Notes: generated by a model from the sequence alone, not told the origin. 64,000 nt of DNA from Nitrososphaerota archaeon (GCA_028866895.1 JAGWHF010000001.1:124001-188000), one strand, 5' to 3'. Positions 26,893 through 38,090 are shown, counted from the stretch's first letter. Numbers and translations: made by a program.

Positions 26893-28806
26893 CTATTCAG
26901 GCTTGCCCATGCCGATTTTTGACTTTATCTTGGCCTCTAGCATCTTGTTTAATCTCTGGCCGTCCACCTTGCCCCTGAGGTCTTTCATTGCGATGCCCAT
27001 GAGCGCACCAATCGATCTCTCCTTCTGCTGATCTACCATGTCTGCATTAGCGGTAACCAGATCCTCCAGGATTCGCCCAAGCTCATCGTCGCCCATTACT
27101 CCAAGCTCGCTCTTCCTTATGGCCTCCTCTACGGAGCCTGCCTTTCCGCCCATGATGCTCCCAAAGATTATCTCAAGCGATTCCTTGGCAATCCTCCCAT
27201 CCGCCAAAAATTCAAATGCCTTTGCTATCTCTGAATTCTTCAGGAGCCTGGAATCCAGGCCCTGCCTCTCAAGGTTGGTAATCGTTCCACAGAGGACGGA
27301 CGATGCAAAATTTGGTGAGATCCTACCGTCATTGCATACAGATTCGAACAGGTCAAGGTACTCGGAATCAAATATCTGGAGTGCAAGCTGCGGATTCAGC
27401 TCGTACTGCTTCTGAAGGTCAAGAAGGCTTTCCTCCCATGACTTGGGAATCATTCTTCTTGCCCCGTCCATGTCCTCCTTTGTTATGATGATGGGCGGTA
27501 TGTCTGTTTCAGGATACATTCTTGATGCGCCCGGCCTTGGCCTGAGGTAGACTGTCTCGCCCGTAAGCGTGGCAACCCTCGTCTCTGCAGGGACCCCTGC
27601 CTTTGCCTCCTCGATCCTTTTGATGAGTGAGTCTATTACTACATCCAGATTGCGCGGTTCCCCTGCAAGGACCAGAAAGCCGTCATTTTCTCCGGCCTCC
27701 AGGATCTCCCTTACCCTAATAATCTCGCCATCAGTGATACCGTAGTTTGGCAGCTCGTCTGAATGGAAGACCCCGCCAAGGCCGAAGAATCTCACCAGCT
27801 CGCCCAGCTGCTTTCCAAGCCTGATGCCGGGATACGGCTCAAAGCCGAACATGCCTGCAAAGTTTACAACCCTCACGCCCCTTACGGACGAGCCGCCGGC
27901 AAGCGCCTTCTGTATCGTCTTTGACTTGCAATCCCTGAACGCCTCGGTAACATCCCTTACGTCCCGCTCCTTTGCGACCCTCTCAGTCCCTAGTTTTTGC
28001 AGTCTCTCTTGGATGATCTTCAGGCCGTGCTGCCTTTTGGCCTCGTATTCTATCACTTTTTCAAGCTGGTCAAGCTTCTGCACCCCCTTTACCTCCACGA
28101 CGCCGCCCCCCTCTATTGAGACGTTGACATCCTGCCTGATGGATCCAAGACCTCTTTGTACCCGCTTTGTAGCGCGCAGAAGGCGGCCTATTGCAAGCGC
28201 AATCTTCTTGATCTCCTGCGGCGTGCCGCTGACAGGTTCCAATGCAATCTCAATCAGCGGGATCCCAAGCCTGTCCAGAGTGTACTCCCTGATGTCCCCC
28301 GAGTCATTGAGAAGTTTTGCCGCGTCCTCCTCCAGGCAGATGCTCTGCACGCCTACGCTTTTTCCTTCCACCTCGAGGCTTCCGCCAAGCCCCAGGAGCA
28401 TGGTCCTCTGGAATCCTGAGGTGTTTGAACCGTCTATGACCAGTTTCCTCATCACGTACACCTCGCTGAAGATGTTCGTGTTCAGCGCGGAAGCTATGAT
28501 GAGGGATGTCTCCTTTGCCTCGCCGCTCAGATCATGGGGGGGCTCCTCGTCCTGCTCTACCAGGCAGCTGCTCTCGGGATTGGCATAATAAAGGATCGTT
28601 TTTTGCTTTGTAGTCTCAAACAAGGCGCTTGGGTCAAGCTCCCCAAGCTCACTCCTTGCCATCCTGAGTCTGCGAGTGAATTTTATCGGGTAATCGGTTG
28701 ACTCTATTGAAGCGCAATTGCAGAAAAGTTTCCTGCCTGTCCCAAGCTGCTGGTGAATCTCTAGCCCTACCTTCAGGCCAATTCTCTCTATCTCTACCTC
28801 GGACAC
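26893..28806 (-). CDS. gatE: Glu-tRNA(Gln) amidotransferase subunit E
   Basis: With GatD it converts Glu-tRNA(Gln) to Gln-tRNA(Gln), the archaeal route to glutaminyl-tRNA. The 637-residue protein has the cradle domain KVGLEIHQQLGTGRKLFCNC, an inserted AspRS-like domain (about residues 280-410) and the helical/YqeY-like tail that grips tRNA. Start is GTG at 28806. A GATTTAAAGC box is centred 28 nt upstream, inside the last bases of gatD, so gatE may have its own promoter besides read-through from gatD. Confidence 0.97.
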   Translation of the reverse strand: MSEVEIERIGLKVGLEIHQQLGTGRKLFCNCASIESTDYPIKFTRRLRMARSELGELDPSALFETTKQKTILYYANPESSCLVEQDEEPPHDLSGEAKETSLIIASALNTNIFSEVYVMRKLVIDGSNTSGFQRTMLLGLGGSLEVEGKSVGVQSICLEEDAAKLLNDSGDIREYTLDRLGIPLIEIALEPVSGTPQEIKKIALAIGRLLRATKRVQRGLGSIRQDVNVSIEGGGVVEVKGVQKLDQLEKVIEYEAKRQHGLKIIQERLQKLGTERVAKERDVRDVTEAFRDCKSKTIQKALAGGSSVRGVRVVNFAGMFGFEPYPGIRLGKQLGELVRFFGLGGVFHSDELPNYGITDGEIIRVREILEAGENDGFLVLAGEPRNLDVVIDSLIKRIEEAKAGVPAETRVATLTGETVYLRPRPGASRMYPETDIPPIIITKEDMDGARRMIPKSWEESLLDLQKQYELNPQLALQIFDSEYLDLFESVCNDGRISPNFASSVLCGTITNLERQGLDSRLLKNSEIAKAFEFLADGRIAKESLEIIFGSIMGGKAGSVEEAIRKSELGVMGDDELGRILEDLVTANADMVDQQKERSIGALMGIAMKDLRGKVDGQRLNKMLEAKIKSKIGMGKPE

Positions 28807-28838
28807 TTCTGTTCCTATCCTCGGACTCGCTTTAAATC

Positions 28839-30122
28839 TTAGTTTGAAATTTCAAACGACAGGTTTTCCCTCATCAACCGTTCCATCTCTCCTGCATCCT
28901 TTGCATTCCCAAGTGCCCACATGGCCTTGACGAGCGCCGTTTCAGGGATCATGTCTGCCAGGGGCACTACGCCCAAGCTCAGCAGGTCCCTGCCGCTGTC
29001 ATATACTGTCATCCGTACGGATCCGTCTATGCATTGCGAGGTCATGCCCACAAAAAGGCCCTTTCTTTTTGCCGCCTTGATGGGCTCATACATGGACTTG
29101 CCCACGTGCCCAAGCCCCGTGCCCTCAAGAATTATGGCCCTGCAGCCGGAAGCAACAGCACGGCTCATTACCTCCGGGTCAAGACCTGGAAAGTATTTCA
29201 GCAGTAGCACTCTTTCATTGAAACTGATCCTTGGCGCAAACTCCCTTTTTGGCGTGCAAAAAAGCGCGTTCTTTTCAATCGTATCGTTTTTTATTATGAA
29301 GGCAGGGGAGCCACCCACCGTCTGAAACGCATTCCTCTTGCTTGTGTGGTTCTTGCGAACCCGCGTCCCCCAGTGACAGGCAACCTCGTCATCGCTTGAC
29401 GAATTGTGCATTACGACGAAAAAGCCGGTGGCGTCAGTGCTTACAAGGAATCGGGCAGCCGATATGAGGTTTGTAGCCGCATCAGAGGACGGCCTGTCAG
29501 ACGATCTCTGCGAGCCCACAAGCGCGACCGGCTTTGGAAATCCAAGCAGGGAGAACGAGAGGGCAGCCGCCGTGTACTGCATGGTGTCGGTTCCATGGGC
29601 CACTATGATTCCCTTGTAATCCGATCTGGCGCAGGAGTTGAGTCTTTCTGCGATCCTTGCCCAGTGTTCTGGCATCAGATTCTCAGAATATTCCGAGAAT
29701 AGGACCTCGGTGTCTATGTTGGCTATCTGGGACAGCTCGGGGACGCTGGCATTCAGTTCTGCGGCAGTCAGTGCGGGCGTGACCCCTCCTGTCCTGTAAT
29801 CTATCCTGCTTGCAATGGTCCCTCCTGTTGACAGCAGGAGGATCTTCGGAAGCGAGGTATCGGCATGGGGATGCTCAGGACTCTCCTTCCTTGCGGGGGG
29901 GCTGGGCTCTACTTCAATCTGCGATATCTTCTCGATCTCAAGGCCTACGTTGTAGCCGTTTTTTAGCTTGAGTACTATGTGGGTGTCATCGCTGTGCTCG
30001 TACCTTGGCATCACGATTCCATGGTATGACGGCTCTGCCTGGACCCTGACGAGTCTTCCAACCTCTACGTTGTTTTTCTTGAGGAATTCCAGGCATCTTC
30101 CCCAGTAGCCGGAGTATGACAT
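28839..30122 (-). CDS. gatD: Glu-tRNA(Gln) amidotransferase subunit D (asparaginase-like)
   Basis: Supplies ammonia to GatE by hydrolysing glutamine. After an N-terminal beta domain (to about residue 85) the L-asparaginase fold shows ILLLSTGGTIASRID with the catalytic Thr, VAHGTDTMQYTAAAL with the second Thr-Asp pair, and SSDRPSSDAATN. The frame is open to ATG 30140, but the TATA-like TAATAAAATA (30141-30150) lies against that codon. ATG 30122 stands about 24 nt downstream and is used, giving 427 residues. gatE follows after 32 bp. Confidence 0.95.
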   Translation of the reverse strand: MSYSGYWGRCLEFLKKNNVEVGRLVRVQAEPSYHGIVMPRYEHSDDTHIVLKLKNGYNVGLEIEKISQIEVEPSPPARKESPEHPHADTSLPKILLLSTGGTIASRIDYRTGGVTPALTAAELNASVPELSQIANIDTEVLFSEYSENLMPEHWARIAERLNSCARSDYKGIIVAHGTDTMQYTAAALSFSLLGFPKPVALVGSQRSSDRPSSDAATNLISAARFLVSTDATGFFVVMHNSSSDDEVACHWGTRVRKNHTSKRNAFQTVGGSPAFIIKNDTIEKNALFCTPKREFAPRISFNERVLLLKYFPGLDPEVMSRAVASGCRAIILEGTGLGHVGKSMYEPIKAAKRKGLFVGMTSQCIDGSVRMTVYDSGRDLLSLGVVPLADMIPETALVKAMWALGNAKDAGEMERLMRENLSFEISN

Positions 30123-30140
30123 TGCTAGGTCTAGGATCAT

Positions 30141-30150
30141 TATTTTATTA
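30141..30150 (-). promoter_or_regulatory. TATA box of gatD
   Basis: A TAATAAAATA box on the minus strand, centred about 24 nt before ATG 30122. Its position rules against the upstream ATG at 30140 as the gatD start, which it directly abuts. Confidence 0.55.
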
Positions 30151-30165
30151 AAACTAACTCTGATG

Positions 30166-31743
30166 TCACTCGGTAGCCACCTTTATCAGCTCGGAAATCT
30201 GTTTTCCTTTTCCCTCTGAGAGTGCTGATATGCCGCCGGTCAGGCTCTCGGTGGAGATGCCCTTGTCTGCAAGTACTTTGACTGCGTTCAGGGACGTAAA
30301 TCCTGCCATGCAGACAAGCAGCGACTTGTGGGATCCCTCCAGGGCCTTGTCCAGCCCCTCGGGAATCTGTTGGGTGGAAAGCAGGCGTTCCACATCCCTT
30401 GCCTTTGGTACGACTACCTTGCTCTTGTCAACGCCAAGCGTCTTTGCGATAAGCTCTATTCCCTCCTCGCGGGGCGTGTACTGTGGATGAACCCAGATTA
30501 TCTTGTCGTACTCACCTATGCTTGATGCCGCCTCCTGCATGGATACCTGGATGCGGCTCTGCCTCCTGCCTCCTGCCTCGAGATTCTTTCTGTACTTTTG
30601 GATCCCATCTGCTATGATTACTACAAACTTGCTCCCCAGACTTGCAAAGTTTGCCATCTGCATTACAGAATAAAGGGCAAGGGCACTGCTCTCGCCCATG
30701 TCGTGTCCCTTGTCAACAAAGAACCTGAGCAGCCGCTTTGCCTCGCCAAAATCCACCTCGTGCTGTCCTCCGTATCTCTCCGGCTCGTAGAACCTCAGCC
30801 CTGATGCCTTGCCCTTTGTCCTAATGCCTGCCACGTCCTGGCTGCTGAGCGGGAATACCACGTGGAGTGACTTTTTTCCGTATTTTTCCGAGAGGTATCT
30901 GCAGAGCCCTCCTGACGTTCCGCCTGTGCCGAAGGTGCATACAATCCTGAAATCGTCAAGCGACAGGCCCTTCTCGTGCAACTGCTGGTCTATCTCCGGA
31001 CCGGTAACGGTTCTGTGCACTTCGATGTTAAGCTGGTTGTCGTACTGCTCGGGGCAGAAGCATCCGTATATCCTTGCCAGTATTTTTGCAAGGCCTATGA
31101 TGTCCTGCGCGGCAAGAACTGACTGGACCTCGGAGCTTGCGCGGTCGAAAACCTCGGGGTCAAATCCAAGGTCTGACAGCTGTGAGCGTATGTTGGCCGC
31201 AGTAGCCCTTGCTGCCAGGACATTGGGACTTTCCTTCATGCCAGGTGCGGGACAGATGTCCATATCCAGATTTATGATCCTTATCCTCTCGTTTCTTAAT
31301 TCCTCAAATACCCCCTCCTGCAGTTTTCTGGAGACAAGTGCTACCACGTTGAGTCCTAGCTTGGAGAGTAGTCCCAGTGCTATTCCAAAGTTTCCAGAAG
31401 TTGCCTCGATTACCGTCTGTCCGGTTCCAATCCTGCCTGACATTATGGCGTCATGAATTATGTTTATTGCAGGCCTTGCCTTTATTGAGCCACCGAGCAG
31501 CTTTGAGTCATACTTTCCAAAAACCCTGAGGTCCAGGCCGTCAAGGTTCAGCCCGAACTCCTTTCGTGCGCATTCCCTCAGGTCATCGGTGATGTCGATG
31601 AGGGGGGTGGCGTTGGCCACGGCTCCGCCCCCTTCCATGTGGGGAGCCTTGTTCCATATCTCTTTTTTAAAATTTTCAAGCAATGCGGCATCCACTCCGC
31701 CTTTATCTCCATTCAATTTAATCTCGACAGGCTGTTGTAGCAT
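30166..31743 (-). CDS. cysteine synthase-like PLP enzyme fused to a rhodanese-like domain
   Basis: A 525-residue fusion. Residues about 40-410 are a fold-type II PLP enzyme of the cysteine synthase/cystathionine beta-synthase group: the Schiff-base Lys88 in GGSIKARPA, ATSGNFGIALG, and the phosphate loop TFGTGGTSGGL. Residues about 425-525 look like a rhodanese domain, with its loop Cys478 in LLVCMAGFTS and LTGGISALS in place of the usual GG-x-x-x-W. Together they suggest a sulfur-handling enzyme, for example cysteine synthesis with persulfide transfer, but the substrate is not determined. It lies upstream of gatD-gatE on the same strand. Start is ATG 31743; a TTATAAAATATA box lies only 10-20 nt upstream, so the exact start is less sure. 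Confidence 0.85.
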   Translation of the reverse strand: MLQQPVEIKLNGDKGGVDAALLENFKKEIWNKAPHMEGGGAVANATPLIDITDDLRECARKEFGLNLDGLDLRVFGKYDSKLLGGSIKARPAINIIHDAIMSGRIGTGQTVIEATSGNFGIALGLLSKLGLNVVALVSRKLQEGVFEELRNERIRIINLDMDICPAPGMKESPNVLAARATAANIRSQLSDLGFDPEVFDRASSEVQSVLAAQDIIGLAKILARIYGCFCPEQYDNQLNIEVHRTVTGPEIDQQLHEKGLSLDDFRIVCTFGTGGTSGGLCRYLSEKYGKKSLHVVFPLSSQDVAGIRTKGKASGLRFYEPERYGGQHEVDFGEAKRLLRFFVDKGHDMGESSALALYSVMQMANFASLGSKFVVIIADGIQKYRKNLEAGGRRQSRIQVSMQEAASSIGEYDKIIWVHPQYTPREEGIELIAKTLGVDKSKVVVPKARDVERLLSTQQIPEGLDKALEGSHKSLLVCMAGFTSLNAVKVLADKGISTESLTGGISALSEGKGKQISELIKVATE

Positions 31744-31819
31744 GGGATGATCTTATAAAATATACTCTGGATCGGCGATGGTGGAAAAATCGCTGCAGTC
31801 GAATTTCTTGCTTGCCTGA

Positions 31820-34024
<2,205 letters not shown>

Positions 34025-34064
34025 TTAAACACCCTCAAACTAATTTTTATACCTTTGTTGTCTT

Positions 34065-34085
34065 TGATCCTGAACTGAAGGATCA
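34065..34085. promoter_or_regulatory. inverted repeat between the cdc48 and rpl2 promoters
   Basis: TGATCCT and AGGATCA, perfect 7-base arms around a 7-base spacer, lie between the two divergent TATA boxes (about 34047 for cdc48 and about 34096 for rpl2). It could be an operator shared by both genes; chance occurrence is not excluded. Confidence 0.4.
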
Positions 34086-34123
34086 GAAGATTAAAATTTA
34101 CAAGAAAGGCCACCTTCGGTGCT

Positions 34124-34855
34124 TTGGGTAAAAGACCACTGGTGAGAAGGCGGGGCAGGGGTGGAATGCAGTTCCGTGCAGCTGCTACTGGAAAGTTGGC
34201 TCCGGCCAAGTACCCGAGATTTACCCTGTCTGAACAGCACGAAGGCGAAGTTATCGATCTGGTTCATGAGACTGGACGCGATGCTCCTCTTGCCAGGGTC
34301 AGGTTCAAGGATGGGAACATGTCACTAGTTCCTTCTGTCCTGGGTACCAGGATCGGTTCCAAGCTCCAGTTTGGGCTCAAGTCAGAGATTACTAACGGTA
34401 ATGTTATCAGTATACAGAATATTCCCGATGGTACCATAGTATGCAATGTAGAGAGGCATTTTGGCGATGGGGGATCTCTTGTAAAATCCGCAGGCTCGTA
34501 CGCAACTGTTTTCTCGCACAGCAACGAGGGAGTTACGCTAAAACTTCCGTCCGGCAAGTTTACCACACTTCATCCCCAGAACAGGGCCATGATTGGCGTC
34601 CTGGCAGGCGGTGGATCTGGGGACAGGCCGTTCATGCGGGCCGGTAATGCATGGCGCAGGAAGCGTTCCAAGGGCCACAAGTATCCGATAGTCAGAGGTG
34701 TCGCACAGGCTGTCTATGTCCATCCGCACGGAGGTGGAAGACACCAGCACGTGGGCAGGAGCTCGACAGTTTCAAGAAACGCACCACCTGGACGCAAGGT
34801 CGGCAGCATAGCTGCCCGCAAGACCGGAAGGGCCAGAATCAAAGAGCGCAAGTAA
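34124..34855 (+). CDS. rpl2: 50S ribosomal protein L2
   Basis: Binds 23S rRNA at the peptidyl-transferase centre and is needed for subunit joining. The 243-residue archaeal form begins GKRPLVRRRGRGG, has ATGKLAPAKYPRF and the conserved MNPVDHPHGGG-equivalent VYVHPHGGGRHQHVG, whose His is close to the peptidyl-transferase centre. Start is TTG 34124, with an AGATTAAAATTT box centred 28 nt upstream. It is not flanked by rpl3, rpl4, rpl23 or rps19, which usually surround it, so it has left the S10 cluster or stands apart from it. Confidence 0.97.
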   Translation: MGKRPLVRRRGRGGMQFRAAATGKLAPAKYPRFTLSEQHEGEVIDLVHETGRDAPLARVRFKDGNMSLVPSVLGTRIGSKLQFGLKSEITNGNVISIQNIPDGTIVCNVERHFGDGGSLVKSAGSYATVFSHSNEGVTLKLPSGKFTTLHPQNRAMIGVLAGGGSGDRPFMRAGNAWRRKRSKGHKYPIVRGVAQAVYVHPHGGGRHQHVGRSSTVSRNAPPGRKVGSIAARKTGRARIKERK

Positions 34856-34895
34856 TGCGCCAAGGCTAATTAATGGTAAGGCCTAATCAGAACCG

Positions 34896-35174
34896 TTGGC
34901 TCTAAAGCGTGTACGCCTGTTTGTAAGTGGTAAGGTACAGGGAGTGTATTTTCGCCAAGGCATAAAGGAAACTGCGGAGAAAAACAATGTGCAGGGCTGG
35001 GTCAGGAATCTTCCAGACAGGAGGGTGGAGGCAGTCCTTGAGGGGGAGGAGTCTAACGTGGACGCCGTGATAGACTGGAGCAACTTTGGCCCGCCCGGAG
35101 CTGTAGTGGAAGGCTTGCAAGTCTTGCCCGAGGACGGCTCGGAGGCTCTTCCGGATTTTGAAATACGGGTCTAA
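34896..35174 (+). CDS. acyP: acylphosphatase
   Basis: Small 92-residue enzyme hydrolysing carboxyl-phosphate bonds. The catalytic Arg lies in VQGVYFRQGIKETAE and the Asn in VQGWVRNLPDRRVEAVLEG. Start is TTG 34896; a CTAATTAATGG box lies about 25 nt before it. It overlaps the convergent gene at 35171 by 4 bp. Physiological substrate unknown, as for most family members. Confidence 0.95.
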   Translation: MALKRVRLFVSGKVQGVYFRQGIKETAEKNNVQGWVRNLPDRRVEAVLEGEESNVDAVIDWSNFGPPGAVVEGLQVLPEDGSEALPDFEIRV

Positions 35175-35500
35175 CGAATGTTAGAGTAGGCATCCCGCAG
35201 CGCGTTCTTGAGCTCACCCATGTCTTCTCCAGGTCTTATCTCGATCTTTCTGACCGGCTCCTTTCTGTCTCTGGTTATCTTGGCAATCACAAAGTCCCTT
35301 TGCGGTTCAATGTCTGCAAAGGCCCTGAATGTCAGGGACTTGCAAAATACGATACGATGCATCCTTACATCCTCTAGGACGTTGCTGCCAAGCGAAAAGC
35401 AGTAATTGCGGATCTCCCCGAAAAGCGGTTCCACCTGCGGCATGATCTGTTTCTTGAGATCTTCATAAGTTCTCCTGCGGCCCGAAACTAGCCCGTCCAT
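35171..35500 (-). CDS. DUF5655-like small protein
   Basis: A protein of about 109 residues without a clear assigned function. The middle (EPLFGEIRNYCFSLG, FCKSLTFRAFADIEPQRDF) resembles the DUF5655 domain found in predicted transporters and nuclease-associated proteins; this match is from memory. The frame runs up to TTG 35563, but that region belongs to the SRP RNA. ATG 35500 is used because the TTAAAATATC box (about 35520-35529) is centred about 25 nt before it. Confidence 0.65.
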   Translation of the reverse strand: MDGLVSGRRRTYEDLKKQIMPQVEPLFGEIRNYCFSLGSNVLEDVRMHRIVFCKSLTFRAFADIEPQRDFVIAKITRDRKEPVRKIEIRPGEDMGELKNALRDAYSNIR

Positions 35501-35527
35501 GTCTTCCCATCCTGTTGTGTGATATTT

Positions 35528-35852
35528 TAATGGTAGTAGCCCTGCCAGTTCCGGTCTAGGCAAATGACCTCATCTCAAGTCATGCAAGATCCGCCACGTT
35601 GACGACGCAGCGTGGATGCTCTACCTTAGGATTGCTCCCTCCCGGACCTCATCCCTTTCGGCAGTTAGAACTTGGGGACCTTCCCTTCGGACGGCTCCAG
35701 TCCTGCATCCACCCGCTTCGGCGTGATTTCATTTCCGCAAGTCAGGCGAGTATCATCCATCTAGAGATTTACCCAGCAGTTACCGATCTCTGCATATAGC
35801 CGGTTTCAGAGGCAGGGCACGGCTAGCGCCCCGATCTTCCCTACTACCATAA
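35528..35852 (-). ncRNA. signal recognition particle (7S) RNA, archaeal type
   Basis: Read on the minus strand, the SRP54-binding helix 8 core AGGTCCGGGAGGGAGCAATC lies at about 35630-35649 and is followed by CTAAGG (35624-35629); it closely matches bacterial 4.5S and archaeal 7S RNAs. GTGGATGC and GCATCCAC flank it as the distal part of helix 5. A GGAC-TGGAGCC-GTCC hairpin with the GGAG loop fits helix 6, the SRP19 site. The 5' domain shows two hairpins (TAGCCG..CGGCTA and AGAGAT..ATCTCT) whose loops contain complementary GCCC and GGGT. The termini pair perfectly: ATGGTAGTAG (35850-35841) with CTACTACCAT (35539-35530), the helix 1 typical of archaeal SRP RNA. Ends are set to just outside that helix; exact ends may differ by a few bases. 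Confidence 0.9.
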
Positions 35853-35880
35853 TGCCATTATCCTAGGGTACTTATGTGCA

Positions 35881-36795
35881 TTAGGGTCTCTCCATGCCCA
35901 AATTTAATAGCGTATTGCATACGGCGCACACATTGCCGGTACATTCCTGTCCACAGGTGGAGCAAAGCCTCCATTTCTTGCCTGCCTTGTCCTGCATGGC
36001 GGCGGAAACCCTGAGGATTGACTTGTACATGTTGTTCTTGATTCCTGAGTGGTTCTTCTCCAGGGAATTGAGGAAATTTCGTATCTCAGTTCTTATTCCC
36101 TCGTTCATGTGGGGGCACTCCTCCGACTGGAAGGGCAGGCCGTTGGTAAAGGCATAGAAGACGATCTCATTCTCGTAAATCTCGCAAAATGGCTTTATCC
36201 TCCTTGTTCCCTTGTCAGCAGGCTCGGGATCCATCCATCCTATCCTGCCTGTATCTCCCGAAAGAAGGTTGATGATGAACGTCTGCACAAAGTCATCCAT
36301 GTTGTGCCCCGTAGCTATGACGTCCGCGCCTACGTCCTTTGCGCCTGAGTCCATCGCCCTTCTCCGCAGGATTCCGCAAATGGAGCATGACGACATGCTC
36401 TCGTCGTTGCGCAGCTCAAGCGACTGTTCAAGCGTCGTGCCGAAGAGGCCCTGGTAGGAATAGACGCTGTGTTCCACGCCCATCTCTTTGCAGAATCCAC
36501 GGACTATCTCAAGGGCCTCGTCCCTGTACCCTGGAATCCCTTCGTCGATGGTGATGGCGTGGATGGAAAAACTGTGGTTTAAAGAAATCTGCCGCAACAC
36601 GTGCAACAAGGCAAGGGAGTCCTTTCCCCCGGAAACGGCGACGGCTACCCTGTCGTGCGGCCGAATCATCTTGTATTTTGATATTGTCTTGGCAGTCTTC
36701 CGCACTATTGAATTTGAGAAGCAGCGCGCACAAAGGCCCTCGCCTGAATACCTTCTCGAGTACACCACCGCATCATTACAATAGCTGCACTTCAT
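35881..36795 (-). CDS. tRNA 2-thiolation protein, TtuA/Ncs6 (CTU1) family
   Basis: ATP-dependent thiolase that adds sulfur to uridine in tRNA, at U34 or U54 depending on subfamily. The 304-residue protein has an N-terminal zinc ribbon (CSYC, CARC), the PP-loop AVSGGKDSLA (about residues 53-62), and SSCSICGILRRRA and SEECPHMNEG holding the cysteines for a 4Fe-4S cluster. A C-terminal zinc ribbon (CSTC...CAVC) ends the protein. It needs a ubiquitin-like sulfur carrier; the beta-grasp/E1 fusion at 18507 is a possible partner in the same genome. The choice between U34 and U54 cannot be made here. Confidence 0.92.
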   Translation of the reverse strand: MKCSYCNDAVVYSRRYSGEGLCARCFSNSIVRKTAKTISKYKMIRPHDRVAVAVSGGKDSLALLHVLRQISLNHSFSIHAITIDEGIPGYRDEALEIVRGFCKEMGVEHSVYSYQGLFGTTLEQSLELRNDESMSSCSICGILRRRAMDSGAKDVGADVIATGHNMDDFVQTFIINLLSGDTGRIGWMDPEPADKGTRRIKPFCEIYENEIVFYAFTNGLPFQSEECPHMNEGIRTEIRNFLNSLEKNHSGIKNNMYKSILRVSAAMQDKAGKKWRLCSTCGQECTGNVCAVCNTLLNLGMERP

Positions 36796-36843
36796 GGATG
36801 GAATTTACCCTTTCCTTAATTTAGCCTTATTTTATCGGGCGAC

Positions 36844-38046
36844 TCAGATGGTGATAAAGCCGGACTTGAGTGCTGAGAGGGCTATGTTGAGGCCGAAAAG
36901 GATGAACGTGAATGCATACAGGCCTATCATTGTTCCCTTTAGTGCACGCTCGGAAATCTTTTTCTCGATTATGCTATGGACGAATTTGCCCCCGTCAAGG
37001 ATTGGGAGGGGAAGCATGTTGAAGATGCCTATGAAGAACGAAAGCATCCACAGCCACAGCAGGAACATGAAAGCCTCGGGGCTCCAGTGGATATAATACG
37101 GTACAACGGGCTGATAGGACGGAAGGGCGGCCCTCATGATTCCAAGCATGCCAACCTTGGGATTTTCCGTGGCCGGTGTCGTGACGACGGGGATCTGGAG
37201 CGTCTGCCCTGATCTTGTCACGGTAACCATGGCAGTCTCTCCGGGCTTGAGTTTGACCTTGGCAAAGTCCTGTGGCAGCGCAATGTGAATTCCGTTGATT
37301 TCTGTGATGATGTCGCTCTTCTGCAGTCCAGCCTTCTCGGCCCCGGATCCGGGCAGGACGGAGATTATCGGGACTCCAAGGGGCTCGGAGTAGAGCAGGT
37401 TCCTTATGCCGTCCGGCATTATCAAGGCAAAGGAGGGATTGAAGAGAAGGAGGCCTGCTATTACGAAAGAGAAGATTACGTTCGAGGTGGCACCTGCTCC
37501 GATTACGCGCAACCTCGATATTTTTTTTGCCTTTGCAAACTCCTCCTCATCCGGTTCTACAAATCCTGCAAATAACGCTATGAATACAGCAAAACCGCCG
37601 GTTTTTATCTTGATTTTCTCCAGTGTTGCAACTATCCCGTGCGCACCCTCGTGCATTATGAGGACTATCGGTACTGCCAGAAGGAAGTATGCGATGTTCG
37701 CACTTGACTGTATGGTGACGCCGGGGATGAGGACTGTCATTTCTGCAAAGGATGACGGCTTTACAAAAAAGTTTGAAAGGTTGGATATGAGGTACCAGAA
37801 ACCAGCACCCATCATGACGAATCCGAGTATGACGCTCGCATTTGAGAACACCCTCGTTGCGCGTTCGGTCCTGCCGAGTATCCTCGTCAGGAGCATCTGG
37901 ACGTTGCGGTTTTTGTAGGTCAGGCTGTACGGCTTTATCTCGAAACCGCGCTTGTCAAGCTTGGAGATTTTTGCTATTCCAAAGATGATAAACCACGCAA
38001 TCAATACGTAAATGATGGAATCGTGCTGAAAAAATTCAAATGCCAA
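36844..38046 (-). CDS. site-2 protease-like membrane metalloprotease (M50) with PDZ domain
   Basis: A 400-residue intramembrane zinc protease. The active-site HEGAH lies at residues 132-136 in a transmembrane helix, and the third zinc ligand in NMLPLPILDGGK near the C-terminus. Between them sits a PDZ domain (about residues 225-310, SVLPGSGAEKAGLQKSDIITEING). Several further hydrophobic helices are visible, including one at the N-terminus. Such proteases release membrane-bound regulators or clear signal peptides. Its substrate is unknown. Start is TTG 38046, 45 bp from the divergent cutA start. Confidence 0.9.
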   Translation of the reverse strand: MAFEFFQHDSIIYVLIAWFIIFGIAKISKLDKRGFEIKPYSLTYKNRNVQMLLTRILGRTERATRVFSNASVILGFVMMGAGFWYLISNLSNFFVKPSSFAEMTVLIPGVTIQSSANIAYFLLAVPIVLIMHEGAHGIVATLEKIKIKTGGFAVFIALFAGFVEPDEEEFAKAKKISRLRVIGAGATSNVIFSFVIAGLLLFNPSFALIMPDGIRNLLYSEPLGVPIISVLPGSGAEKAGLQKSDIITEINGIHIALPQDFAKVKLKPGETAMVTVTRSGQTLQIPVVTTPATENPKVGMLGIMRAALPSYQPVVPYYIHWSPEAFMFLLWLWMLSFFIGIFNMLPLPILDGGKFVHSIIEKKISERALKGTMIGLYAFTFILFGLNIALSALKSGFITI

Positions 38047-38090
38047 ATTAATTGATATTCTTTTTTAGTGGGGCAAATTTATCAGTTGCT

